DNA of 64,000 bases from contig NZ_QMDI01000002.1 of assembly GCF_003336755.1 (NCBI RefSeq), positions 186,001 through 250,000 of the forward strand, given 5' to 3'. Each line of letters opens with the position of its first letter. Within the stretch, counting starts at the first letter, position 1. This document shows, piece after piece, positions 24,340-33,022 of the stretch. Source of the stretch: Elioraea thermophila (ex Habib et al. 2022). Its GTDB lineage: Bacteria; Pseudomonadota; Alphaproteobacteria; Acetobacterales; Acetobacteraceae. Made by a program: the position numbers and the translations under genes. Below the pieces are notes generated by a model. It made no database searches, was not told the origin of the DNA, and saw nothing but the letters and a program-made list of their open reading frames with translations.

Positions 24340-25890
24340 GGCCCGCGCCTCGGGCAGGATCAGGCGAAGCTCGCCCGGCACGGGGGGCACGGCGGCGGTC
24401 TCGGCATCGCGGCACAGGGGGGGCTCCGGCCAGCGCGCGAGCTGCATCGTGTTCGTCGGCTTCACGAATTCCGACACGAGCAGCAACAGCTCCTGCACGC
24501 GCTCGCGCGTCGCGTGGCCCTCGGGCGGGATGCAGGGCCAGGAGGGCAGGATCGTCACCCGTTCCGCGTCCGCGATGAGGGGGCGAAGCACGTCGGCCTC
24601 CACCGTCCACGGCGCGCGTCGAGACGCCCAGTCCGCCAGTGCCGCCCGGTTGGGCGCGGCATCGATGACCTGGATGAGCCCGAAGAGGAGGACGAGAACG
24701 GGGCCGGATCGGAACGTCCGCGCGACGAGGGCGAACGACCCGATCAGCAGCCCGTAGAGGACGGGCCAGAAGAAGCGGCCCGAGGCACGGAACTGCTCGA
24801 GGAAGCCGGGCGGCGGCCCAAGGTCGAGCACGACGTGCTCGCCCAGGCCGACCCGGTGCGTGATGGCAAGGGCCGTCAAGCCGAGGAGTACGACGGCGAG
24901 GCCGGCGTGGCGGCGAACAACCACAAGCACGGCGGCGAGCCGCCCGACCAGCACCAGGGCGAGCGCCGCGATCAGCCCCAACCCGAGCCACGCATAGCCC
25001 TCCCAGCCGCCGAAGCCGGTGGCGTCGATCTCGCGGGTGATGCCAGGGAAGAAGAACGACCGCGCCGGCCAGACGGGGGAAAGAAGATTGAGCGCGTAGT
25101 TGCCGTAGCCTCCTTCCCCGGTCGCGCCGAGATAGCCGAGGAGGGCAAGCGCAAGCCCGACGGCACCCGCCGCCACCGCCGCCCCGACCGCGGCGGCAAG
25201 CCAGCGTCGGTCGGGCCGCAGCAACAAGGTCAGAGGTGCGGCACCCAGCACCGCCAACACCATCGCCGCAAGGTAAGGGTGCACGAGCAGCGCCGCGACG
25301 GCGAGGACGACGGCCCAGGTCCACACCGATACGCTTGGCCGACGCACGGCGGACAGCGACAGTCCCAAGGCCAGCAGGAGCAGGAAATGACCCATGAGCG
25401 CGGCATGGCCGTGCCGCGCGAGCCAAGCCGGCATGGAGAGCGCGGCAAGAGCCAGACCGAGAGCGGGCAGCAGCCTCGATTCGCCGGCGCAACGCAGCGC
25501 GAACACCGCGGCGAGCGGTTGCAGCACCATCACCACCGCATGCCAAAGCCCGATGCCGTGGAACCCCGGCGGCCAGAGGGAGCGGAAACCCTTGAGCAGC
25601 AGCGCGAACAGGGGAATGCCGTCAGCAAGCGCGATGTTCGTGCCCCCCTCACCGAGCCGGCGCGCCACCAACGGCGGCCAGCCCCAGGGCTCGGCCAGGA
25701 AGGAGCGCTGGGCGATGATGTGCTGGGCGATGTCGCCGAGGCTTCGCCAATCGGGATGAGCGGGCGGCAGGACGAAATCGCGCGGCAGCAGCCAGGCGGC
25801 CGCGAGCACGCCGAGGAGCGCTGCCACACCGTAGGCAAGCGCGCCGCTTCCGACTACGCGTGCCGTCTCAACACGCCACAATCCCGCCAA
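24277..25890 (-). CDS. Polytopic membrane protein, DUF6311-like
   Basis: 537-residue protein with about eleven predicted membrane helices and a soluble C-terminal domain of about 130 residues. It clearly resembles the product at 34522-36174: both have an aromatic/Pro-rich loop after the first helix (FLAEPWGWPP here), then DGIPLFALLLKGFRSL and a His-containing helix (GHAALMGHFLLLLAL). The pattern fits membrane glycosyltransferase-like proteins of the DUF6311 type; function is not established. It starts with TTG (25888-25890) or a TTG nine bases later. It converges on and overlaps the preceding glycosyltransferase gene. Confidence 0.75.
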   Translation of the reverse strand: MAGLWRVETARVVGSGALAYGVAALLGVLAAAWLLPRDFVLPPAHPDWRSLGDIAQHIIAQRSFLAEPWGWPPLVARRLGEGGTNIALADGIPLFALLLKGFRSLWPPGFHGIGLWHAVVMVLQPLAAVFALRCAGESRLLPALGLALAALSMPAWLARHGHAALMGHFLLLLALGLSLSAVRRPSVSVWTWAVVLAVAALLVHPYLAAMVLAVLGAAPLTLLLRPDRRWLAAAVGAAVAAGAVGLALALLGYLGATGEGGYGNYALNLLSPVWPARSFFFPGITREIDATGFGGWEGYAWLGLGLIAALALVLVGRLAAVLVVVRRHAGLAVVLLGLTALAITHRVGLGEHVVLDLGPPPGFLEQFRASGRFFWPVLYGLLIGSFALVARTFRSGPVLVLLFGLIQVIDAAPNRAALADWASRRAPWTVEADVLRPLIADAERVTILPSWPCIPPEGHATRERVQELLLLVSEFVKPTNTMQLARWPEPPLCRDAETAAVPPVPGELRLILPEARALLGGARGCREVGALLVCRGG

Positions 25891-25973
25891 AGCTCCGTCC
25901 TCGTCTCGACGAAGGTCTCTCCGAAGATCCCGACCGTGCCGGCCGATGCGCCGGTGCGAAAGGGGTCCAACGA

Positions 25974-26732
25974 ATGCTCTCCGCCGAAATTCGCCAGGTG
26001 CTGCCGGTCGAGCAGCCGGCCGTCGCCGTCGAGCCCGCCGGTTTGCCGCTCACGCAAACCGCCGCCCACACCCTCCCCCTCCCCGCCAACGATCTCGCCG
26101 CCACGCGCCGCCCCGGGCCGATCGCGCGGGCGGTGAAGCGGGCGATCGACATCGCGGGTGCTGCCGCCCTGCTCGTCGTCTTCGCCCCCGTCATGCTGAT
26201 CATCGCGCTCCTGGTCGCGCGCGACGGCGGCCCCGTCCTCTACGGCCATACCCGGGTCGGGCGCGGCGGCGTGCCGTTCCGCTGCCTGAAGTTCCGCAGC
26301 ATGGTGGTGGACGCCGATGCCCGGCTCGCCGCCTTGCTGGAGCGCGACCCGCTCGCCCGCGCCGAATGGGAGGCCACCCGCAAGCTGCGACGCGATCCCC
26401 GCGTGACCGCGATCGGGCGCTTTCTGCGCGCGACCTCGCTCGACGAACTGCCCCAGCTCTTCAACGTGCTCGCCGGCGACATGAGCCTCGTCGGGCCCCG
26501 CCCGGTGCAGCAGTCGGAGCTCGCCCAGTTCTACGGCACGGCCGCCGCGCACTACCGCGCCGTTCGGCCGGGGCTGACGGGCCCGTGGCAGATCAGCGGC
26601 CGCAGCGACACCACCTACGCCGAGCGCGTCGCCTTCGATGTCGCCTATGTCGAGCGCTTTTCGCTGCTGACCGACCTCGCCATCCTCCTGCGCACGCCGT
26701 TCGCCGTGCTCGCCCGCAAGGGCGCCTACTGA
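25974..26732 (+). CDS. Sugar phosphoglycosyltransferase, ExoY-like (undecaprenyl-phosphate acceptor)
   Basis: 252-residue monotopic phosphoglycosyltransferase that would start a repeat unit by moving a hexose 1-phosphate onto undecaprenyl phosphate. One re-entrant helix (about 62-82) precedes the core: CLKFRSMVVDAD near 104-115, the catalytic Asp-Glu pair 157-158 (SLDELPQLFNVL) and GDMSLVGPRPVQQSE. The four-helix domain of WbaP-type enzymes is absent, so it is the short ExoY type. ATG 25974 was chosen; sequence upstream is divergent promoter space. It heads the plus-strand polysaccharide genes. Confidence 0.9.
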   Translation: MLSAEIRQVLPVEQPAVAVEPAGLPLTQTAAHTLPLPANDLAATRRPGPIARAVKRAIDIAGAAALLVVFAPVMLIIALLVARDGGPVLYGHTRVGRGGVPFRCLKFRSMVVDADARLAALLERDPLARAEWEATRKLRRDPRVTAIGRFLRATSLDELPQLFNVLAGDMSLVGPRPVQQSELAQFYGTAAAHYRAVRPGLTGPWQISGRSDTTYAERVAFDVAYVERFSLLTDLAILLRTPFAVLARKGAY

Positions 26733-26793
26733 CGCCGTTCCGTAGCCGGAGCGGTGCTGCGGCACCGCTCCGGATGCGCTACCCCTCCCTCCC

Positions 26794-28314
26794 ATGCGAG
26801 ACCGCCCCCTCGGCGCCGCCGGCCCGGGTGACCCGACCGCGACCCGCCGCATCCTCGGCGGCGCGTTCTGGAACCTGCTCGGCCGCGGTCTGCCGCTGCT
26901 GGTGGCGCTCGCTCTCACCCCCCCACTCGTATCCGCCCTCGGCATCGAGCGGTGGGGCCTGTTCACCCTGGCGCTCGGCTTGGTCGGCGTGTTCGGCGTG
27001 TTCGACCTCGGGGTTGGGGCGGCGCTCACCCGCACCATCGCCGACCGGCTCGGGCGCGGCGAGCGTGAGGGCGAGGACGCGCTGATCGCGTCCGCCCTGC
27101 TCCTGCTGGTCGGGCTGAGTGCCGGCGTTGCCGCCGCCCTGTGGGCCGCCGTGCCGTGGCTGATGGGTCGGGCGCTCACCGTTCCGCCTGCCCTGCAGGC
27201 GGAAGCGATCGCAGGCTTCCGGGTGCTCGTGGCCGCCGCCCCGCTCGTCGTGGTCAACGCGGCACTATGGGGCGTGCTCGCCGCGCACGGCCGGTTTCGC
27301 GCCGCCAATCTCGCCACCATGCCGGTGGCGGTGCTGTATTATCTGGGGCCGCTCCTGGTTCTCCTCGTCTGGGACTCGCTCGCCGGCGTGATGCTCGCCC
27401 TGGTCGCCGCGCGGCTGCTCAACACGCTGAGCTACGCTTGGCTGACGCGCGACCTCGTGCCGCTCTCCGCCTTTCGCCGCATTCGACCGGGCGCCGTCGT
27501 TCCGCTGCTGCGGCTCGGCGGCTGGCTCAGCCTCTCTGGCGTCCTCACCCAGGCGAGCCTCTACCTCGACCGTTTCCTGATCGGCGCCTTCCTCTCGCTC
27601 GCGGCGGTCGCCTTCTACGCCACCCCGCTCGATCTCGCGATGCGGCTGTGGATCCTGCCCGTCGCCGTCGCCCAAGCCTTGATGCCGGCCCTCGCCTCCA
27701 CCTTCCGAGCGCGGCCGGAGGAGACGGCGCGGCTGACGCGGCGGGGGGTGCTGCTGATCGCCGCCCTCGTCCTGCCCGGTGCGATCCTGCTCTCGGGCGG
27801 GGCGGAAACGCTGCTTCGGCTCTGGCTCGGCCCCGCCTTCGCCGAAGGCGGGGCGGGCGTGCTCCGCACCCTGGCGGTGGGGATCCTGTTCTCCTGCGCT
27901 TCCTTCGCGCCCGGAAGCCTGCTCGAGGCGATCGGGCGGCCAGACGTCACCGCGCGGCTGCAGCTCGCAGTCGCCGTCGTTTCGATCCCGCTCCTGCTTG
28001 TGCTGCTCCGTCTCGGCGGCATCGAGGGCGCCGCTCTCGCTTGGGCCCTGCGCTGTGCCGGCGAGTGGGCCGGACGCACCCTGCTCGCAGCACGGCTCTA
28101 CCCCGCAGCTGCGGCGGCGCTCCATCGTTCGGCGGTGCCGGTCGCTGCGGCAGGGCTCGTGCTGGCGGTTGCTCCGGTGCTCTCCCCTACCGGCCAGGCC
28201 GTCCTGATCGCCCTCGCCGCCGCTCTCTTCGTCGGTTTCGCCCTGCGGGCGCTTGAGCCGGACGAGCGCGCCGCCCTGCGCCGCCCCATCCACCTGCTGC
28301 GCACTGCACGATGA
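26794..28314 (+). CDS. Polysaccharide flippase, Wzx/MATE-like
   Basis: 506-residue polytopic protein with twelve to fourteen predicted helices and no large soluble domain. The start GGAFWNLLGRGLPLLVALAL and the motif GIERWGLFTLALGLVGVFGVFDLG are typical of the polysaccharide biosynthesis protein (Wzx) family, which flips lipid-linked oligosaccharide across the inner membrane. It lies 61 bases after the phosphoglycosyltransferase gene, and its stop overlaps the next start by four bases. Confidence 0.85.
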   Translation: MRDRPLGAAGPGDPTATRRILGGAFWNLLGRGLPLLVALALTPPLVSALGIERWGLFTLALGLVGVFGVFDLGVGAALTRTIADRLGRGEREGEDALIASALLLLVGLSAGVAAALWAAVPWLMGRALTVPPALQAEAIAGFRVLVAAAPLVVVNAALWGVLAAHGRFRAANLATMPVAVLYYLGPLLVLLVWDSLAGVMLALVAARLLNTLSYAWLTRDLVPLSAFRRIRPGAVVPLLRLGGWLSLSGVLTQASLYLDRFLIGAFLSLAAVAFYATPLDLAMRLWILPVAVAQALMPALASTFRARPEETARLTRRGVLLIAALVLPGAILLSGGAETLLRLWLGPAFAEGGAGVLRTLAVGILFSCASFAPGSLLEAIGRPDVTARLQLAVAVVSIPLLLVLLRLGGIEGAALAWALRCAGEWAGRTLLAARLYPAAAAALHRSAVPVAAAGLVLAVAPVLSPTGQAVLIALAAALFVGFALRALEPDERAALRRPIHLLRTAR

Positions 28315-29378
28315 GGCTCGTCATCAACGGGCGCTTCCTCGCCCAGGCCGTCACGGGCGTGCAACGGGTCGCGCGCGAACTGATCACCGCCGCCGAGGCC
28401 CTCGCCGCGGAAGGACGCTGGCCAGCGTCCCGCCTTGTCGCGCCACCCGGCACCCCGCACCCGTCGTTGCAGGCGATCGCGGTCGAAACCGTGGGCCCGC
28501 TGTCCGGTCAGGCTTGGGAACAGATCGTGCTGCCGCGCGCCGCGCGCCAAGCATGGCTGCTCAATCTCGGCAACACCGCACCGCTTGCCGTTGGTGCGCG
28601 GCAGACGGTGCTGATCCACGACGCCGGCGCCTTCGACACGCCCGAGTCCTACAGCCTCGCCTTCCGCGCCTGGTATCGACTGCTGCAGCGGGCGCTTGCG
28701 CGGTTCGGCGCGCGCATCGTCACCGTCTCGCGGTTCTCGCGCGGCCGCATCGCCGCCGCCTTGCGGCTCGACCCCGCGACCATCACCGTCATCCCCGAGG
28801 GAGCGGAGCACATCCTGCGCGAGGCGGCGGACTGTTCGGTACTGGAACGGAACGGCCTTTTGCCTTCCCGCTACGTGCTCGCCGTCGGCACTGGGGCGGC
28901 GCACAAGAACCTCTCCCTGCTCGCCGCCGCGCGCGGCTTCCTCGCCGAGCGCGGCCTGGCGCTCGCCGTGGCCGGACGGGCCGATCCGGCGGTGTTCCGG
29001 CCCGCGGGCGCGCTCGAGGGCGCGGTGTCGGTCGGGCGCGTGACAGACGGTGAATTGCGCGCCCTCTACGAGAACGCGGCCGCGCTGCTGTTTCCATCCC
29101 GGTATGAGGGTTTCGGCCTGCCGCCGCTCGAGGCGATGGCCTGCGGCTGCCCGGTGATCGCCGGCAACGCCGGGGCGGTGCCCGAGGTGGTCGGCGAGGA
29201 CGCGCTGTTGTTTCCGCCCGAGGACGCGCGCGCCCTGATCGGCGCACTCCATCGCGTCCTCGAGGATGCCGACCTCGCGCACCGCTTGCGCGAAGATGGA
29301 AGGCGGCGTGCGGCGCGCTTCACCTGGCGTGCCGCCGCCGAAGCCTTGCGCGACGCCCTGCCGGAGGAGGTGCGGTGA
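28311..29378 (+). CDS. Family 4 glycosyltransferase
   Basis: 355-residue GT-B enzyme. The N-terminal half has the short loop GRFLAQAVTGVQRVARE used by family 4 enzymes to bind the acceptor. The C-terminal half has YVLAVGTGAAHKNLSLL and the EX7E motif FPSRYEGFGLPPLEAMACG that contacts the donor sugar nucleotide. The particular sugar cannot be predicted. ATG overlaps the flippase stop and its own stop overlaps the GTG of the next gene, so the genes form a tight operon. Confidence 0.9.
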   Translation: MRLVINGRFLAQAVTGVQRVARELITAAEALAAEGRWPASRLVAPPGTPHPSLQAIAVETVGPLSGQAWEQIVLPRAARQAWLLNLGNTAPLAVGARQTVLIHDAGAFDTPESYSLAFRAWYRLLQRALARFGARIVTVSRFSRGRIAAALRLDPATITVIPEGAEHILREAADCSVLERNGLLPSRYVLAVGTGAAHKNLSLLAAARGFLAERGLALAVAGRADPAVFRPAGALEGAVSVGRVTDGELRALYENAAALLFPSRYEGFGLPPLEAMACGCPVIAGNAGAVPEVVGEDALLFPPEDARALIGALHRVLEDADLAHRLREDGRRRAARFTWRAAAEALRDALPEEVR

Positions 29379-30502
29379 AGGTCGCCATCGTGCACGAGTG
29401 GCTCGACACCTATGCGGGCTCCGAGCGGGTGCTCGAGCAGATGCTCGCGGTGTTCCCGGAGGCCGACCTCTACGCGCTGTGCGACTTCCTCCCCGAGAGC
29501 GAGCGCGGCTTTCTGGGCGGCCGCACGCCCCGCACCACCTTCATCCAGCGCCTCCCTTTCGCGCGGCGACGCTTTCGCAACTATCTCGGCCTGATGCCGC
29601 TTGCCATCGAAAGCCTCGACCTCGCAGGCTACGACCTCGTCCTCTCCTCCTCCCATGCCGTTGCCAAGGGGGCGATCACGGGCCCCGGCACGGTGCACAT
29701 CGCCTACGTGCACTCCCCCATGCGCTATGCGTGGGACCTGCAGGCGCAATACTTGCGCGAATCAGGGCTCGAGCGCGGCATCAAGGGCGCCTATGTGCGC
29801 TGGCTCCTGCATCGGCTCAGGCTGTGGGACCAGGCGAGTGCGGCACGGCCCGACGCGATTCTCGCCAACTCGAGCTACGTCGCGGAACGGATCCGCAAGG
29901 CCTGGCGGCGCGAGGCGGAGGTGCTGCATCCGCCGGTCGATACGGAGGCGTTTTCCGTCGGCACCGAACCGCGCACGCACTATCTCGTCGCCTCGCGGCT
30001 CGCGCCCTACAAACGGGTCGATCTCGTCGTCGCCGCGTTTCGGCATATGCCCGGCCGCCGACTCGTCGTGGTGGGTGACGGGCCACAAAGGGCGCAGGTG
30101 CATGCGGCGGCGGCAGGCGCGCCGAACATCGACCTCCGCGGTCACGTGCCGCGCAGCGAGCTCGTGCGTCTGATGCGCACGGCGCGCGCCTTCGTCTTCG
30201 CCGCCGAGGAGGATTTCGGCATCGCGCTCGTCGAAGCGCAAGCCTGCGGCACGCCGCTGATCGCCTTCGGCCGCGGTGGTGCGCGCGACATCGTGCGCAC
30301 ACCGGAGACGGGAGCCGAGCCGACCGGGATCCTGTTCGCCGAACAGTCGGTGGAGGCGATCGTCGCCGCGGTGGAGCGATTCGAAGCCGAGGCTTCCCGC
30401 TTCACGCCGCACGCGTGCCGCGCCAACGCCGAGCGTTTCTCCATCGCGCGCTTCCGGCAAGGCCTGCGCGACGCCGTCGCCCGCCACCTTGCTCATGCCT
30501 GA
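29375..30502 (+). CDS. Family 4 glycosyltransferase (WbaZ/mannosyltransferase-like)
   Basis: 375-residue GT-B enzyme with a GTG start overlapping the previous stop. The start KVAIVHEWLDTYAGSERVLE and the block IAYVHSPMRYAWDLQAQYL are typical of the WbaZ/WcaI-like branch of family 4, which often transfers mannose. The donor site is EEDFGIALVEAQACGTP (EX7E). It shares little sequence with its neighbour beyond the family fold. The specificity is inference. Confidence 0.88.
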   Translation: MKVAIVHEWLDTYAGSERVLEQMLAVFPEADLYALCDFLPESERGFLGGRTPRTTFIQRLPFARRRFRNYLGLMPLAIESLDLAGYDLVLSSSHAVAKGAITGPGTVHIAYVHSPMRYAWDLQAQYLRESGLERGIKGAYVRWLLHRLRLWDQASAARPDAILANSSYVAERIRKAWRREAEVLHPPVDTEAFSVGTEPRTHYLVASRLAPYKRVDLVVAAFRHMPGRRLVVVGDGPQRAQVHAAAAGAPNIDLRGHVPRSELVRLMRTARAFVFAAEEDFGIALVEAQACGTPLIAFGRGGARDIVRTPETGAEPTGILFAEQSVEAIVAAVERFEAEASRFTPHACRANAERFSIARFRQGLRDAVARHLAHA

Positions 30503-31340
30503 GCCGCGCTTCTCCCTCATCGTCGCCACGCTCGGCCGCGACATCGAGCTCGGCCACCTGCTGGAGAGCGTGCTCACGCAAGGGCGCGAGGATGTCGAGG
30601 TGATCGTGGTCGACCAGAACGCCGACGATCGTCTCGTGCCCGTGCTCGTGCCGTTTCGCGAACGGCTTCCCTTGCTCCATCTCCGCACCCCGCGTCCGCA
30701 CGCCAATGCCGCGCGCAACCTCGGCCTTGCGCGGGCACGTGGCGACCTCGTCGCCTTCCCCGACGACGACTGCCTCCTCCCCCCCGGCGTGCTCGATCGC
30801 GTCGATCGCGCCTTCCGCGACGACCCGACCCTCCCCGTGCTCACCGGCCCTGCAGCATCGCCCTCCGGCGGCTTGGGGTCCGGTCGCTGGCGCCGCGAGG
30901 GGGGCGCGATCGATCTGCGCACCGTCTGGACCAGCGTGATCGAGTTCAACCTGTGGTTCAGGCGCGATGTCGCGCAGGCCTTGGGCGGGTTCGACGAACG
31001 CCTCGGCCCCGGCACGCGTTTCGGATCAGCCGAGGGCAACGACCTGGTGGCGCGCGCGATCCGCTCCGGACACCGTGCCGTCTACGACCCGGCGCTTCAC
31101 GTCATCCACCCGGACAAGCGACGGACGGAGATCGCGGCTGCGCGCGCTCGCGTCTACGGCGCCGGGCTCGGCGTCGTGCTGCGTCGCCACGCGCCTCTGT
31201 CGTCGATCCTGACCTTCCTCGTCCGCCCGGCCGGCGGCCTGCTGCGCGCGCTGTTTCGGGGCGATGCGCTCGAGGCGCGCTACTTCGCGGCCACGTTGCG
31301 GGGGCGGATCGAAGGTCTGCTCGCGCGGGAGGGGGGCTGA
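30495..31340 (+). CDS. Family 2 glycosyltransferase
   Basis: 281-residue GT-A enzyme. PRFSLIVATLGRDIELGHLL opens the fold, VVDQNADDRLVPV contains the nucleotide-binding acid, and AFPDDDCLLPPGV is the metal-binding DDD motif; GSAEGNDLVARAIRSGH and VIHPDKRR follow near the C terminus. I chose ATG 30495-30497, which overlaps the previous stop by eight bases; the longer frame upstream is shadow. It has no membrane segment. Confidence 0.87.
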   Translation: MPEPRFSLIVATLGRDIELGHLLESVLTQGREDVEVIVVDQNADDRLVPVLVPFRERLPLLHLRTPRPHANAARNLGLARARGDLVAFPDDDCLLPPGVLDRVDRAFRDDPTLPVLTGPAASPSGGLGSGRWRREGGAIDLRTVWTSVIEFNLWFRRDVAQALGGFDERLGPGTRFGSAEGNDLVARAIRSGHRAVYDPALHVIHPDKRRTEIAAARARVYGAGLGVVLRRHAPLSSILTFLVRPAGGLLRALFRGDALEARYFAATLRGRIEGLLAREGG

Positions 31341-31342
31341 CC

Positions 31343-32212
31343 ATGCGGCTCGCCATCGGCATCGCCACCCGCGGCCGGCCGGCGATCCTGGCCGAGACGA
31401 TCGCGGAACTCGCGCGCCAGACGCGGAGGGCCGACGAGCTCCTCATCTGCCATGTCGGGCCGGAGGATGTGGGGGAGTTGCCGCAGCGCCGGCCCGACAT
31501 CCGTTTTCTGCGCACGAGCCCGGGCCTGCCGCGGCAGCGCAATGCGATCCTGGAGGCGACGGAGGCCGACATCCTTCTCTTCCTCGACGACGATTTCTTT
31601 CCCGCTCCCGCCTACTTCGCCGTGCTGGAGCGCGTGTTTTCCGCCCACCCCGACTGCGTCGTCGCCACCGGCACCGTGATCGCGGACGGCGCGAAGGGCC
31701 CAGGCATCACGCCAGAGGAGGCGCGCGCCATCCTCGCCGCCGACCGCCCGCCCGACGATCCCCTTGCCGTCGCCCTCCACTTCAACGGCTACGGCTGCAA
31801 CATGGCGGTGCGGATGGAGGTGGTGCGGCGAACGGGAATCCGGGTCGACGAGCGCCTCCCTCTCTACGCCTGGTACGAGGACATCGACTTCACGCGCGCC
31901 TTGGGCCGATACGGCACCATCCTCAGGCTGGCCGGGGCGCGCGGCGTGCATCTCGGCGTGAAGCAGGCGCGCACGCCGGGGCTGCGGCTCGGCTACAGCC
32001 AGGTGGTCAACCCCATCTATCTTGCGCGCAAGGGCACGTTTCCCTGGCGCCACGCCATCCCGTCCGCCGCCCGCCACCTCGCCATCAATGCCGCGCGGTC
32101 CCTCTTTCCCGAACCGCATGTCGACCGCTTCGGGCGCTTGCGGGGCAATCTCCTCGCTCTGCTCGACCTTGCGCGCGGGCGGGTGGAACCCGAGCGCGCG
32201 CTGGCCCTCTGA
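31343..32212 (+). CDS. Family 2 glycosyltransferase
   Basis: 289-residue GT-A enzyme and last gene of the plus-strand polysaccharide operon. It begins MRLAIGIATRGRPAILAETI, then has LPRQRNAILEATEADILLFL and the metal site LDDDFFPAP. GYGCNMAVRMEVV and YEDIDFTRALGRYG match the acceptor-side and catalytic Asp/Glu loop of family 2 rhamnosyl- or galactosyltransferase-like proteins. ATG 31343 lies two bases after the previous stop. It ends three bases before the convergent YdcF-like gene. Confidence 0.87.
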   Translation: MRLAIGIATRGRPAILAETIAELARQTRRADELLICHVGPEDVGELPQRRPDIRFLRTSPGLPRQRNAILEATEADILLFLDDDFFPAPAYFAVLERVFSAHPDCVVATGTVIADGAKGPGITPEEARAILAADRPPDDPLAVALHFNGYGCNMAVRMEVVRRTGIRVDERLPLYAWYEDIDFTRALGRYGTILRLAGARGVHLGVKQARTPGLRLGYSQVVNPIYLARKGTFPWRHAIPSAARHLAINAARSLFPEPHVDRFGRLRGNLLALLDLARGRVEPERALAL

Positions 32213-32215
32213 GCC

Positions 32216-33013
32216 TCAGGGGGCCGGGAACAGGGCGTCGCTGCGGCCGAGGAGCCGGTAGGTGATGAGGCCGAGCCACTCCCGGATCCCCGCCTCGAGG
32301 AGCTGCAGGCGTTGCGGGAACGGATCGTCGTAGAGCGCGGCGAAACTCCGCCCCGTTCGGTAGTTCACCGGCCAAGCGACGATGTCCCAGCCCGCCTTGC
32401 GGAAGGCGCCGATGGCGCGCGGCATGTGGCTTGCCGAGGTGACGAGCAGCCAAGTCTCGCCGGGCTTCGGCCCGACGAGACGATGGGTGAACAGCGCGTT
32501 CTCCCAGGTGTTGCGCGACTCGTTCTCGAACAGGAGCCGCTCCTCCGGCACGCCGAGCGCGACGAACAGCATGCGCGCCACGTCGGCCTCGCTCAGCGCA
32601 CCGTGCACGAGCGAGCCTTGCCCGCCGGTGAAGACGAGCCGTGCCTCGGGGTAGCGCCGCGCCAGGATGACGAGCTCGGTCATCCGCTCCGCCGCTCCGT
32701 TCAGGGCGGGGATGCCGCGCGCTTCGGTCAGGTTCTGTTCCACCGCACCGCCGAGCACGATCACGCCGTCGACGCGCGCGGGCGCAGCGGCGGGCCGAGG
32801 GAAGCGTTCCTCCAGCGGCATCACCACCAGCGGCGGCAGCGGGGTGGCAAGCACCACGACGTATATCCCTAGGCCGACGGCGATCGGCCAGCGCCCCCAA
32901 CGCCGGTCCCGCCAGATCGCGATGAGGCCGATCAGCGCGAGCAGCAGGGCGAAGGTTCCGGGGCGCAGCGTGAACCAAAGGGTCTTGGAGAGGATGTGCA
33001 GAAGCGTGTCCAC
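32216..33013 (-). CDS. YdcF/ElyC family membrane protein (DUF218)
   Basis: 265-residue protein with two N-terminal membrane helices (about 5-35 and 43-66) and a periplasmic DUF218 domain. The domain has VDGVIVLGGAVEQNL, ARLVFTGGQGSL, LFENESRNTWENA and LLVTSASHMPRAIGAFRKAG, the standard order of motifs. Members such as ElyC act in envelope and lipid-carrier homeostasis. Here it is last in a minus-strand unit with the GT39-like and DUF6311-like genes, so a polysaccharide role is plausible. It starts with GTG. Confidence 0.9.
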   Translation of the reverse strand: MDTLLHILSKTLWFTLRPGTFALLLALIGLIAIWRDRRWGRWPIAVGLGIYVVVLATPLPPLVVMPLEERFPRPAAAPARVDGVIVLGGAVEQNLTEARGIPALNGAAERMTELVILARRYPEARLVFTGGQGSLVHGALSEADVARMLFVALGVPEERLLFENESRNTWENALFTHRLVGPKPGETWLLVTSASHMPRAIGAFRKAGWDIVAWPVNYRTGRSFAALYDDPFPQRLQLLEAGIREWLGLITYRLLGRSDALFPAP

Positions 33014-33022
33014 GCACCGCCC